Below are positions 41,892-50,046 of a stretch of 64,000 nucleotides of DNA, one piece after another. Made by a program: the position numbers and the translations under genes. The notes below the pieces were generated by a model. It saw only the letters and a program-made list of their open reading frames with translations. It was not told the DNA's origin and did not search any database. Each line of letters begins with the position of its first letter. Position 1 is the stretch's first letter. The stretch is from Micromonospora cathayae (lineage in GTDB: Bacteria; Actinomycetota; Actinomycetes; Mycobacteriales; Micromonosporaceae), in the NCBI RefSeq assembly GCF_028993575.1, contig NZ_CP118615.1:6043001-6107000 (forward strand). The letters run 5' to 3'.

Positions 41892-41920
41892 GGCGGGTCA
41901 CGGCGACGCCATGACCCGCC
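41892..41920 (-). terminator. Hairpin after the upstream partner gene
   Basis: A 9-bp perfect stem (41892-41900 with 41912-41920) lies just after the stop at 41932. It suggests that the upstream gene and mod-res are partly separate transcripts. The rest of 41768-41931 holds the presumed mod promoter and no gene. Confidence 0.6.
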
Positions 41921-41931
41921 CGCTACCGCCC

Positions 41932-42885
41932 TTAAGCCAGTTGCCGCTCCTTGGCCAGCCGGCCCAGCATCCCGGCCGTCGCAGCGATGAGGGTCGCGCC
42001 GTCCTCGCGGCTATACGAGAAGTCCTTCGTCACCCCGTCGTTGTGCAGCGCGCCACTCAGCGTCGAGAACAGGTCCTCGACCATCACTGCCCACCGCGCA
42101 CGCAGGTCGCGCTGCGCCGGGCGCTGCTTCACCGCCTCCTTGTAGACAGCCTCCGTGCCGTACGAGGCGCGGACCACCTCCAAGGCTTTGCGGGCCGCCA
42201 GCAGCGCAGGGTCGACCTTATTGTCCCTCAGCAGCGTTCGCGCCTCGCGCAGCAGCGCAACGGCGCCGGCGTAATCCTCGCCGCCCGCCATCGACACTAG
42301 GACCTCGACGAACGTGCCGGCGTCAACGTTCTCCATCTGTTCGGACCACTCACCGGCGCCCACGCTGAAGCTAAGGTCCCCGGCGGCCTCCGCGAGCCGG
42401 GCCACCTTGCCCTCAACCAACGACACATTCAGCGCAAGAATCAGCCACAGCCCTTTGCCGGCACGCAGCTCTTCGAGAACGCGTAACTGCTGGTCTGGGA
42501 TGAATCCGTACACGCGAAACTTCGTGGACCGCTCGACGGCGGTCACCAGGTGCTCGGCCTCCAACTGGCAGAGGTACCGACGGTCCTGCTGGGGCAGGCG
42601 CGTGCTCACGTACAGCGCGGCTGTCACCCGGTGCCGCTGCTCGGCAGCGGGCACCACGTTCGGGGACGGGTTCGCAATCGGTTGGACCGGCACACGGGCG
42701 ACCGTCAGGCCAAGCTCGATCCGGGCACCACCGATGGCCGGTGTCATTCGCAGGGCCTCGCGGTACGCATCGATCTCAAGCCGGTCCCCGTCGCTGAGTT
42801 GGATCGAGGCTGTCATGGGCTCACCGTCTCTCTGGGCGTTGGCTGGTCCACTCTGCATGGGCGCAGCGCCGATGCGCCACTTCAA
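41932..42885 (-). CDS. Unknown protein encoded upstream of the type III system
   Basis: The longest frame (317 residues) begins with TTG at 42885; ATGs at 42858 and 42816 (MTASIQLSDGDRLEID) are alternatives. The N-terminal half is beta-rich (RIELGLTVARVPVQP; HRVTAALYVSTRLPQQD). The C-terminal half is helical with LLREARTLLRDNKVDPALLAARKALEVV and GALHNDGVTKDFSYSREDGATLIAATAGMLG, a layout recalling HEPN-like or Abi-type helical bundles. No family is certain. It reads in the same direction as mod-res-abi and may be part of the same defence unit. Confidence 0.65.
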   Translation of the reverse strand: MKWRIGAAPMQSGPANAQRDGEPMTASIQLSDGDRLEIDAYREALRMTPAIGGARIELGLTVARVPVQPIANPSPNVVPAAEQRHRVTAALYVSTRLPQQDRRYLCQLEAEHLVTAVERSTKFRVYGFIPDQQLRVLEELRAGKGLWLILALNVSLVEGKVARLAEAAGDLSFSVGAGEWSEQMENVDAGTFVEVLVSMAGGEDYAGAVALLREARTLLRDNKVDPALLAARKALEVVRASYGTEAVYKEAVKQRPAQRDLRARWAVMVEDLFSTLSGALHNDGVTKDFSYSREDGATLIAATAGMLGRLAKERQLA

Positions 42886-42960
42886 AAACGCACGCGAGCC
42901 ACGGCTCCCTATATCCGCCCGCGTGTACGCCGAGCGGACACCCGCGTGGCGTGAGGCGGG

Positions 42961-44295
42961 TCAGAGCACCCCGACGCGGCCAGCGAACTCGCGCACGCCT
43001 GGCAGGCTGTGGCTGTTGCGGGAGAGCAGGTCGGCGGTGAGCTGCTGCGCCCAGGGCCGGAACCGGACCTCCTGCGGGGTGTCCCGTTCGGCAGCCAGCA
43101 GCGCCTGGAACGTGGCCTGCGGGCGGCCGCGGCCGTGCAGTGCCAGGGCGGTGTCCTCCCAGTACCGAGCACGGCGCTCCGGCGAGATGATCCGGGTCGG
43201 GTCGACCAGCCGCGCGTAGTCAACGGCGGTGCCGTAGTCGCCAAGCACCCGCGATACGCTGATCTTGTAGACGGCCAGTTCGAGCATGTTGAACCGGTCG
43301 GGCTTGGTGCCGCCGGCCCTGCGGGCGGCCTCTTCGGCCTCGCCGAGCAAGGTCCAGGCGCTGTCGCGGTCGTCGCGCATCGCGGCGGTGTACGAGGCCG
43401 CAGCCAGCAGTTGCCCATACAGTGCGCTGTGAGCGGCGTCGGGCAGGCCGGTGTCGGCCTGCAGCGCTCGGGCGGTGTCGAGCATGAGCTTTTGCGCGCC
43501 GTCGCGGTGCTGGGTGCGGCGCATGACTGTGGCGGCAAGCCTGCGTGCTTCGGCCAGCACCATCGGATCGTCGCCGCCGCGGGCGGCCTGCACCGCGCGA
43601 TCGGCGGTGGCCCAAGCCATGCCGTTGTCGTGCAGCTTGATCAGCAGTTGGGTGGCCACGTTGTACGCCTGAGCCAGGCGGTTGGCCGCCCGCGGCGCAT
43701 CATCGACGGCGGCGGTGTCGTGGCCGACGATGGCCTGCGACAGCAGCCGGGGCAGGCGGCGGGCGAGCTGGCTGTAGCGGGTAGCCCGGAAGTCGGCGCG
43801 GGCGGCGGACAGCTGCGCGGCCAGCTGATTCCCCGGAATGGGTGCAACGCTGACCCGGCCAAACAGCACGTCCTCGACGGTGTCGGCCATGCCGTGCGCG
43901 GCGGCGGCATGGTCCAGAGGTAAAACCATCGTTCCCGTCACCGCGGCGGCGGTCGTCGCGATCAGCTCGCGTCGGCGCATCGGGTCACCATCCTCATCGA
44001 CACCTGTGCTCAGGCTAACTGTGCTGGTGTCGAAGGTCGATCGCGACAGCCCGAACAGGTGCGCCGGGATGGCGAACACCTCGGCGAGGCGGCGCAGGTC
44101 GCGCACGTCCCAGTGGCGGTTGCGTTTGGTCTCCATCCGGCTCAGCGTCGAGGCGGAGAACCCGGCCAACGCGGCGGCCTCCTCCAGGTTCAGCCCGGCC
44201 GCTACTCGCGCGGTGCGCAGCACGGTGCCGTAGTCGCCGCTGCTGGCCGCCTGCGCGACGGCCGGCATCGTGGTCCACGCGGTCCAGGTGCTCAA
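42961..44295 (-). CDS. HTH-XRE regulator with TPR-like helical repeats
   Basis: The 444-residue protein has an HTH at about 23-80 (LRTARVAAGLNLEEAAALAGFSASTLSRME). An RRRELI segment follows, leading into a hydrophobic stretch (ATTAAAVTGTMVLPL), and the rest is TPR-like helical repeats to the end. This design is common in Streptomyces and Micromonospora regulators that respond to peptides or metabolites. The start is TTG 44295, six bases after GGAGG. It is divergent from the acyltransferase-dehydrogenase pair and likely controls it from the shared region 44296-44447. Confidence 0.85.
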   Translation of the reverse strand: MSTWTAWTTMPAVAQAASSGDYGTVLRTARVAAGLNLEEAAALAGFSASTLSRMETKRNRHWDVRDLRRLAEVFAIPAHLFGLSRSTFDTSTVSLSTGVDEDGDPMRRRELIATTAAAVTGTMVLPLDHAAAAHGMADTVEDVLFGRVSVAPIPGNQLAAQLSAARADFRATRYSQLARRLPRLLSQAIVGHDTAAVDDAPRAANRLAQAYNVATQLLIKLHDNGMAWATADRAVQAARGGDDPMVLAEARRLAATVMRRTQHRDGAQKLMLDTARALQADTGLPDAAHSALYGQLLAAASYTAAMRDDRDSAWTLLGEAEEAARRAGGTKPDRFNMLELAVYKISVSRVLGDYGTAVDYARLVDPTRIISPERRARYWEDTALALHGRGRPQATFQALLAAERDTPQEVRFRPWAQQLTADLLSRNSHSLPGVREFAGRVGVL

Positions 44296-44447
44296 CCGGC
44301 ACCTCCATCACGATGGGGGGAGTTTGAGCGTGACCGATGTTTGCGGGTTGTGCAAGCAGGTTGCGCCCTGCCCGGTGACGTCTTCGATTCGGCCGCGTAA
44401 GCCGGTGTGCTGGGTACATCCACCCAGGCGAGACAAGGAGTTGCGCG

Positions 44448-45233
44448 ATGATGCATCTGACCACACCGGACACCCCGGCCACCGTCACCGACCTCGTGCA
44501 CGCTGGACTGCTGGAACTCGGCGACGGCTGCCAGATCCACCCTGCCGCAGTGTTCCTGCCCGCCGACATGCTGGGCACTATCCGACCGATCGCGCTCGGC
44601 GACCGGGTCGCTGTCGGCGCGTTCACGGTCGTGCACGGCGGCACCACGGTAGGCCGCGACACTCGCATCGGGCACCGCGCGACGGTGGGCGAGCCCGAGT
44701 ACGGCTACGCCCTGCGCCGCGTCTACCAGGGTGCGGGCTCACCCACCACGATCGGCTCCGGGGTGGTGCTGCGCGCCGGCGCGACCGTCTACGCCGGAGC
44801 CAGCATCGGCGACGACACCACCATCGGTCACAACACGCTGCTGCGCACCAACGTCAAGGTCGGCACCGGCAGCCAGCTTGCCGCGAACCTGACCGTCGAG
44901 CGCGGCTGCACCATCGGCGACGGGGTGCGCTGCTCGCCCGGCTCACACCTGACCGCCGACACCGTGGTCGAGGACCGGACGTTCATCGGCGCCGGGGTGC
45001 GCACCATCAACGACAAGGAGCTGATCTGGCGCGACCCGGACAACGAGCAGCCACTGCTGCCGCCGAGCTTCGCCTACGGCTGCAAGGTCGGCTCCGGCGC
45101 GGTCATCCTCGCCGGCGTCACGATCGGCGAGCACGCCCTGGTCGGCGCCGGATCGGTCGTCACCAAGGACGTGCGTGCCCGCGCCATCGTCTACGGCGTG
45201 CCCGCCACCCAGCACGGAAAGGTAAACCTGTGA
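44448..45233 (+). CDS. Left-handed beta-helix (hexapeptide-repeat) acyltransferase
   Basis: The 261-residue protein shows many hexapeptide repeats ([LIV]GxxxxI type: VAVGAFTVVHGGTTVG, TIGSGVVLRAGATVYAG, VIVL-like GAVILAGVTIGEHALVGAGS). The C-terminal VTKDVRARAIVYGVPA is typical of sugar- or amino-acid-acetyltransferases of the WbbJ/DapH class. These trimeric enzymes transfer acetyl or other acyl groups from CoA to an amine or hydroxyl. The ATG pair 44448/44451 follows AAGGAG. It is coupled (GTGA) to an acyl-CoA-dehydrogenase-like gene, suggesting a two-step acyl modification. The substrate is unknown. Confidence 0.85.
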   Translation: MMHLTTPDTPATVTDLVHAGLLELGDGCQIHPAAVFLPADMLGTIRPIALGDRVAVGAFTVVHGGTTVGRDTRIGHRATVGEPEYGYALRRVYQGAGSPTTIGSGVVLRAGATVYAGASIGDDTTIGHNTLLRTNVKVGTGSQLAANLTVERGCTIGDGVRCSPGSHLTADTVVEDRTFIGAGVRTINDKELIWRDPDNEQPLLPPSFAYGCKVGSGAVILAGVTIGEHALVGAGSVVTKDVRARAIVYGVPATQHGKVNL

Positions 45234-46447
45234 CGAGCGCGATGACGTGGCTCGACCCGCTGCGCACCACCGTGCCGGAGATCGACGACACCGGCTGGCT
45301 GGACCTGCACCGGCTGGCCGACGCCTTCGGCGGCCTGTGCGCGACCGCATCGACCTCCCCACAGGATCCGGCCGCCTGGTCGCGGTGGCTGCTCGGCCTG
45401 CGCCGCGAGCTCGCCGCCCGGGGGCACCGCGCCCCGGCAGGGCGGGCGGGACTGGTCTGGCAGACCCTGGCACAGTTCACCGCCGGGTTCCACGACCTGG
45501 ACCTACGCGATGCCACAGGACCGGGGCACGGGGCGATGATCCTGGCCGAGGGCACCCCGCAGGCCGGCACCCGCTGGGGCGCGCTGCTTGCCGCCGGGGA
45601 GCTGGTCGGGATCGCCGCGACCGAGCGGCACGGCGGCTCACGTATCCAGGAGATCACCACCAGGGCTACCGTGCGCCGTGATGGGACCTGGCGGCTGACC
45701 GGCGAGAAGTGCTGGGTGTCGCGCTTGATGGAATCGGCCGGGTTCGTGGTGTTCTTCCGCGACCCGGACGGCCGGATCAGCGCGGCCGCGGTCGACGTGG
45801 ATCAGCCGCGGCTGGAGCGGGAGGTGATCGAGCCGTTCGGCCTGGGCGGTTGGTCGTGGGGCGTGCTGCGCCTGCACGAGGTGCCCGTCGACCCGGCAAC
45901 CGACATGGTCGGTCGCACCGGTGATGGTCTCGGGGTGTTCCGGCGGCACTTCGCTCGGTTCCGGCCGCTGATCACTGCGACCGCGTTGGGCACCGCCGCC
46001 GGGGTGCACACTCTGGTCACCGACGCCCTGGCCGCCAAGACCCGGGTCGGGGTGCTGCCCCGGGTGCGGGACAACGCCCTTGTGGTTCTCGGCCGTACCC
46101 ATGCCGAGATAACCGCCGCGCTGCTGGCCGCGATCACCATCAGCCGTCTGGCCGGCGACGCGCACCCGCACGCCGACTTCGCGGCGCGGGTCGGCAAGGC
46201 GGCCGGCGTCGACACCGCCGTGCGGGCCGTCGCGGACCTCGCGCCGCTGATCGGTGCGGCCGGGTTCCAGCGGGCTCACCCGGTCGCCAAGGCCCGTGCC
46301 GACCTGACCGGGCTGCTGTACGCCGACGGCATCCACGACAGCCTTTACCGCTCTGGTGGCATCACCCTCCTGGGCGAACCGGTCGCCCGTGTTGTGCCGA
46401 TCCGGCCCGGCATCGCGGCCGCCGACCGCTACGGCAAGACGGCCTGA
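45230..46447 (+). CDS. Acyl-CoA dehydrogenase family flavoprotein
   Basis: The 405-residue protein starts at GTG 45230, overlapping the preceding stop. It has the ACAD layout: an N-terminal helical domain, then a middle beta domain with GIAATERHGGSRIQEITTRA and WRLTGEKCWVSRLMESAGFVVFF (FAD-contact region), and a C-terminal four-helix domain from about 240. The catalytic Glu equivalent is not certain. In actinomycetes such enzymes outside fatty-acid loci often act on carrier-bound or unusual acyl groups. It pairs with the acyltransferase. Confidence 0.82.
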   Translation: MTSAMTWLDPLRTTVPEIDDTGWLDLHRLADAFGGLCATASTSPQDPAAWSRWLLGLRRELAARGHRAPAGRAGLVWQTLAQFTAGFHDLDLRDATGPGHGAMILAEGTPQAGTRWGALLAAGELVGIAATERHGGSRIQEITTRATVRRDGTWRLTGEKCWVSRLMESAGFVVFFRDPDGRISAAAVDVDQPRLEREVIEPFGLGGWSWGVLRLHEVPVDPATDMVGRTGDGLGVFRRHFARFRPLITATALGTAAGVHTLVTDALAAKTRVGVLPRVRDNALVVLGRTHAEITAALLAAITISRLAGDAHPHADFAARVGKAAGVDTAVRAVADLAPLIGAAGFQRAHPVAKARADLTGLLYADGIHDSLYRSGGITLLGEPVARVVPIRPGIAAADRYGKTA

Positions 46448-46454
46448 ACAGAGA

Positions 46455-46491
46455 GGCGGCGCGCTTCATCCTCATGAGGAAGCGCGCCGCC
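46455..46491. terminator. Bidirectional terminator between dehydrogenase and NUDIX genes
   Basis: A perfect 13-bp stem (46455-46467 with 46479-46491) lies between the convergent stops at 46447 and 46500. The loop contains a CCTCATGAGG palindrome. Confidence 0.85.
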
Positions 46492-46499
46492 GACGCACG

Positions 46500-46982
46500 T
46501 CAGTGCGTGTAGAAGCCGTTCTCCAGGTCGAACATCGTGCCCTCGGCCTTGGCCCGCAGCGCAGCGACGACCCGGCGTGCCAGCAGCTCCGACATCCGCT
46601 CCCGGATCTGCTCCTCGGCGCACCAGGCCCAGCTGCTCAGCTCGTCCGGCGGCAGGTGGATGTCGGCCGTGCCCACCTCATCGAGGGTGCCGCCGTCGTA
46701 GACGAACATCACGCCCTCGGTGCGGCCCGGCCGCGGCGGCACCCAGTCGGTCACCAACAGCCGGCCAGGCATGATCGACTTGCCCAGCTCCTCCTTCACC
46801 TCGCGGACCGCCGCCTGCCGAGGGGACTCGTCCGCGTCGACGCACCCGCCGACGATCTCCCAGTAGTCCTTGTAGACAGGCTCGACCAGCAATGCCCGCC
46901 CGGCAGCGTCGGTGAACAGAACTGCCGCGCCCATGCGCTTGCGGGGAAGCGTTGCCGTGTAGTCGCCGGATGGTGTGCTCAC
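46500..46982 (-). CDS. NUDIX hydrolase
   Basis: The 160-residue protein has a clear NUDIX box at 46-67 (GCVDADESPRQAAVREVKEELG), with E52, R60-E61 and E64-E65 in place. NUDIX enzymes hydrolyse nucleoside diphosphate derivatives. The N-terminal RMGAAVLFTDAAGRALLVEP and YWEIVGG are typical. It reads leftward, convergent with the dehydrogenase. Whether it belongs to the acyl cassette or to nucleotide housekeeping is open. Confidence 0.9.
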   Translation of the reverse strand: MSTPSGDYTATLPRKRMGAAVLFTDAAGRALLVEPVYKDYWEIVGGCVDADESPRQAAVREVKEELGKSIMPGRLLVTDWVPPRPGRTEGVMFVYDGGTLDEVGTADIHLPPDELSSWAWCAEEQIRERMSELLARRVVAALRAKAEGTMFDLENGFYTH

Positions 46983-47151
46983 CTTCGCAGGCTACCCGCG
47001 CCAGCGGCCCCGGCACGTCACCTCCGGCGGTCTCGGACGGCTGACGAACTTCCGCACTGACCCACGACGCGGGCCCGCCGGTCAGCGACGGGAACTGCGG
47101 CACGGAGGGGCGGGCCACGTCTCGGTGACCCGCCCCAGGTTGGTCCGCCAC

Positions 47152-47179
47152 GCGGACTAGCGTCGCATCGCTAGTCCGC
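47152..47179 (-). terminator. Hairpin after the zinc-finger phage gene
   Basis: An 11-bp perfect stem (47152-47162 with 47169-47179) with a 6-base loop lies eight bases after the leftward stop at 47188. A further GCGGACTAG copy follows inside the gene end. It marks the approximate right edge of the cargo block. No gene is seen in 46983-47187. Confidence 0.65.
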
Positions 47180-47187
47180 CTCGCGGA

Positions 47188-47637
47188 CTAGCTCGACAGC
47201 CGAGGTCGACCATCGCCACCGCCGAGGTGCTGGACGACCGCGCCGCCGCGCCGCTTCGTCTCCGCCACCGCACACGGCAGGCACAGCGCTACCGTCGCGT
47301 TTGGCGCCCGACTCGCTGCCTCCCGCTGCTTCGAGCCGATCCACATGTCCGTGCCGCACTCCACGCACTGGGTCAGCGTGTGGTCGACCGTCGGAACGTA
47401 CTGCGGCATGCCCTGGCCCGCCAGCAGCTCGTTGATGTTCGTCGGCGGGCACGCCAGGATGAACCGCTTCTCCCGCACCACACCCGTGCCGTCCCGCTCG
47501 GCGATCCTCACCACCGCGCCGATCTCTACCTCGTCCGCGCCCGCCGCCCGCAGCCGGTCCGGGTCGAGGGTCCCGTAGCGGGCAAGCAGCGCCTCCCGCG
47601 CCAGGTCGAACGCGCCGCGCTTCCCCTCGTTCTCCAC
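47188..47637 (-). CDS. Zinc-finger-type phage protein, function unknown
   Basis: The 149-residue protein starts MENEGKRGAFDLAREALLARYG at GTG 47637, a codon that is itself part of a CACGTG palindrome. Residues about 90-125 carry CVECGTDMW and CLPCAVAE, a two-knuckle CxxC...CxxC zinc site. The N-terminal half looks like a small mixed domain. It follows the resolvase-like gene by 12 bases in the terminase-side operon. The function is unknown. Confidence 0.75.
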   Translation of the reverse strand: MENEGKRGAFDLAREALLARYGTLDPDRLRAAGADEVEIGAVVRIAERDGTGVVREKRFILACPPTNINELLAGQGMPQYVPTVDHTLTQCVECGTDMWIGSKQREAASRAPNATVALCLPCAVAETKRRGGAVVQHLGGGDGRPRLSS

Positions 47638-47649
47638 GTGAGCCCTCCC

Positions 47650-48414
47650 TCACTCTCCGGCGATCAGCGACTCGACGACTGTGCCGTCCGCGTTGACGCG
47701 CACGTGGGGGCCAACAACCTTGCCGCCTGCCGCGTGCACCGCCTTGATCCGCTCGAACACCTGCTTGGACGCCAGCCCCAACTGCTCAACCGAGGGCACC
47801 GCCACCATGTCGGCCCGGCCGGCGGCGAGGTCGTGCACCGTCTCCCGCCAGCCGCGGGTGCCGACGTGCACACCGACCAGCTCGTAGCCCTGCTCGGCGC
47901 ACCACCGGCGCACCGGTTTGGCCAGCTCCTCGATGGTGGCCCGCCCGCCGCGCATGGCCCTGCTGAACGCCACGGCACGGCACCGCCTCCAGCGGCGGGC
48001 GGCCGAGTCCCAGCGCGCGTGCTCGTACAGCCGGCTCAGGTCCGGGCCCGAGCCCTCCACGTCCGGCGAGCACCGCTCCCACCGCTGGGCGTCGGCGTCC
48101 CACCGGACGTGCCAACCGAACTCGCGGGACTCCGCGTGGCCCGGCCACCGGCCGGTCCAGTCGGCTCGGCCGCAGTCGTGGCCTGCCGAGTCGCGCTGCG
48201 CCCGGCACCACATGCGCTTGCGGCCGGTGGCCAGGCACTCGGCCACGTCGCAGTCGTCGGCGTGCGTCTCGCCGATGGCCACCTCGCAGGCCGGGCAGCT
48301 GCCGCGCAGCAGCTCGACGTCCACCAGGTCCTCCATGTCGTCGGTCGGGCAGGCGCCTGCGGTGCGCACCGAGCTGGTGCGCACCGCAGGCTGACCCGTC
48401 GGGGTCACACTCAC
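47650..48414 (-). CDS. Cysteine-rich protein with a resolvase-like C-terminal domain
   Basis: The 254-residue protein starts at GTG 48414 (GTGA overlap). The N-terminal part has a zinc-knuckle-like CPACEVAIGETHADDCDVAEC. The C-terminal about 75 residues (ELVGVHVGTRGWRETVHDLA, DMVAVPSVEQLGLASKQVFE, then VHAAGGKVVGPHVRVN) match the catalytic-domain pattern of serine recombinases. The catalytic serine region is absent, and the usual DRLxR is SVEQLG. So it keeps the fold but not the active site. It may bind DNA or be a domesticated recombinase remnant. Confidence 0.6.
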   Translation of the reverse strand: MSVTPTGQPAVRTSSVRTAGACPTDDMEDLVDVELLRGSCPACEVAIGETHADDCDVAECLATGRKRMWCRAQRDSAGHDCGRADWTGRWPGHAESREFGWHVRWDADAQRWERCSPDVEGSGPDLSRLYEHARWDSAARRWRRCRAVAFSRAMRGGRATIEELAKPVRRWCAEQGYELVGVHVGTRGWRETVHDLAAGRADMVAVPSVEQLGLASKQVFERIKAVHAAGGKVVGPHVRVNADGTVVESLIAGE

Positions 48415-50000
48415 TCGCTGGCCTCGGACTCGCCCGTGTCCAGGTCGGCCTCCGCGCACGGGTCGGGCTCGCTGTCGCCCGGCTCGACGTCGTGCTCGGG
48501 CAGGTGGACGTCGACGACCGCTGGGGCGTCGCCGTCGTCGTGGGCTACCTCGGCTTCCAGCTCGGCCAGGTACCTCGCCTCTTCCTCCTCTTCCTCGGCC
48601 TCGGCGTGCTTCCGCTCCTCCTCCTCGGCGATGAGCTGGGCGCGCATCGTCGCCTCGGCCTTGGACAGCTCGTAGCCGTCCTCCTCCAGGCGGTTTAGCC
48701 ACAGCACGATCAGGTCCTTGTGCGCCGACCACCGGCCGTCGGCGACCCGCTCCGTGTTCTCCTCCTGCGCGCTGATCAGCCGGGCCACCAACAGCCGGTT
48801 CAGCCGGTCCTGCCCGGCGGTCACGCCCTCGGTCAGGTCGCCGCCGCACAGCTCCTTGATGAGTTCCCGGGCGAGGCTGTGCTGGAGAAAGTCGGGCCAC
48901 ACCACGGCGAACCGCATCGCCTCGACCAGGAGCGTCTTCGCACCCTTCGCGCTGCCGTACTTCTCGACGAGGAACTTCCGCCGCACGGCCGCGGACTGCT
49001 TGAGCCGGGCCCGCAACTCCTGCTGGGCCTTTGCGGCAGCCTCCTTGGCGGCGATCTCGGCCGGGCTCTTGTAGTAGCTGTGCCCGGTCCGCTTGTACCC
49101 GTGGGACTCGGGGTCGAGGCAGACGATGAACGCCCCGGCCGAGTCGTACCGCTCCTCGATGATCGCGCCGTACCCGGCGAGCGCCTTCACCGCCTCCGGG
49201 TCGATGTCCTGACCGTCTGCCGTCTGGAGCTGGTCGACGCGCGCCATCGCGCAGTCGTACGGCCACCCCTTCGGCTTTTTCACGATCGTCACGCCGGCCG
49301 CTTCCAGCTCGGCCGTGATCGCGGCGACGGCCTCCTTGACCTTCCGCTTGCGGCGCTCGTCGCTGACCTTGTGCTTGATGCCCCAGCCGCTGGAGACGTC
49401 CTTGAGGATCTTCTCCATCGTCTCCGGGTCGTCCTCGAACTCGGCCAGCTCGGCGACGTCCTCCAGGGTCAGCCGGCCCTCGTCGGCCGCTGCGGTGGCC
49501 GCGGTGCCGAGCTTAGTCAGCTTGAGCGCGGACTGGACGTGCTCCTTCTTCCGGCCGGTGCGCCGGGCGATCTCGGCTACGTCCAGGCCGAACAGCTCCA
49601 GCTGCGCGTACCCGGCGGCCCGCTCCGACTCGGTGAGGTTGGCGCGCTGGTCGTTCTCGACCAGCATGGCGACGACCTGCTCGGGGCTCAGGCCCACCAT
49701 GTCCGGGCGGACGAGGCACGGCACGGTCTGTGCCATGCCCTCCGGCCACTCGCCGGCTTCCAGTGCCTCGGCTGCGGCGGCGGCCCGCCGGTGGCCGGCG
49801 ACGATGCGGTGGCCGCCGTCCTCGGGGACGACGGTCAGGGCCTGCCACACGCCGTACGCGGCGATCGAGGCGCGCATCTCGGTCAGGTCGCCGAGGGCAC
49901 GCCGCAGGTTGCTCGGGTGCGCGACCAGCTCTCGCGGGTCGAGCTGGGCCAGGTACGGCGCCTTCGTCTTGGGACGCCGGGCCTTGGTTGGTGCGGTCAC
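48411..50000 (-). CDS. ParB/RepB/Spo0J family protein
   Basis: The 529-residue protein has an N-terminal ParB domain with LDPRELVAHPSN and the GHRR motif (GHRIVAGHRRAAAA, about 63-76). A KorB/ParB-type HTH follows at about 115-160 (LDVAEIARRTGRKKEHVQSALKL), then a long helical region and a strongly acidic C-terminus. Start GTG 50000 follows GAAGGAAGG. No ParA gene is near, so partition is unlikely. Phage ParB proteins of this kind may use CTPase clamps for regulation or DNA modification. It is the first gene behind the promoter at 50047-50063. Confidence 0.85.
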   Translation of the reverse strand: MTAPTKARRPKTKAPYLAQLDPRELVAHPSNLRRALGDLTEMRASIAAYGVWQALTVVPEDGGHRIVAGHRRAAAAAEALEAGEWPEGMAQTVPCLVRPDMVGLSPEQVVAMLVENDQRANLTESERAAGYAQLELFGLDVAEIARRTGRKKEHVQSALKLTKLGTAATAAADEGRLTLEDVAELAEFEDDPETMEKILKDVSSGWGIKHKVSDERRKRKVKEAVAAITAELEAAGVTIVKKPKGWPYDCAMARVDQLQTADGQDIDPEAVKALAGYGAIIEERYDSAGAFIVCLDPESHGYKRTGHSYYKSPAEIAAKEAAAKAQQELRARLKQSAAVRRKFLVEKYGSAKGAKTLLVEAMRFAVVWPDFLQHSLARELIKELCGGDLTEGVTAGQDRLNRLLVARLISAQEENTERVADGRWSAHKDLIVLWLNRLEEDGYELSKAEATMRAQLIAEEEERKHAEAEEEEEEARYLAELEAEVAHDDGDAPAVVDVHLPEHDVEPGDSEPDPCAEADLDTGESEASE

Positions 50001-50015
50001 CTCTTGGTCCTTCCT

Positions 50016-50027
50016 TCTCCACGTGAA
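50016..50027 (-). promoter_or_regulatory. Start-associated CACGTG leader
   Basis: TTCACGTGGAGA on the minus strand precedes the GTG at 50000 by 15 bases. A second CACGTG follows at 50027-50032. Confidence 0.45.
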
Positions 50028-50046
50028 CACGTGTACGGATCAGAGC

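Larger units (their letters stand above)
31746..47187. other. Cargo block inserted between terminase and portal modules
   Basis: Nine or so non-virion genes on both strands occupy a place where related phages run straight from terminase-proximal genes into portal. They are a NACHT ATPase, a RusA-like protein, an Abi-like protein, type III Res and Mod, an unknown partner, an HTH-TPR regulator, a hexapeptide transferase, an acyl-CoA-dehydrogenase-like protein and NUDIX. Phage-type leftward genes resume on both sides. The NACHT segment is lower in GC than the flanks. The left boundary is marked by the duplicated portal-start repeat. The right boundary is only approximate, near the hairpin at 47152-47179. 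Confidence 0.8.
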
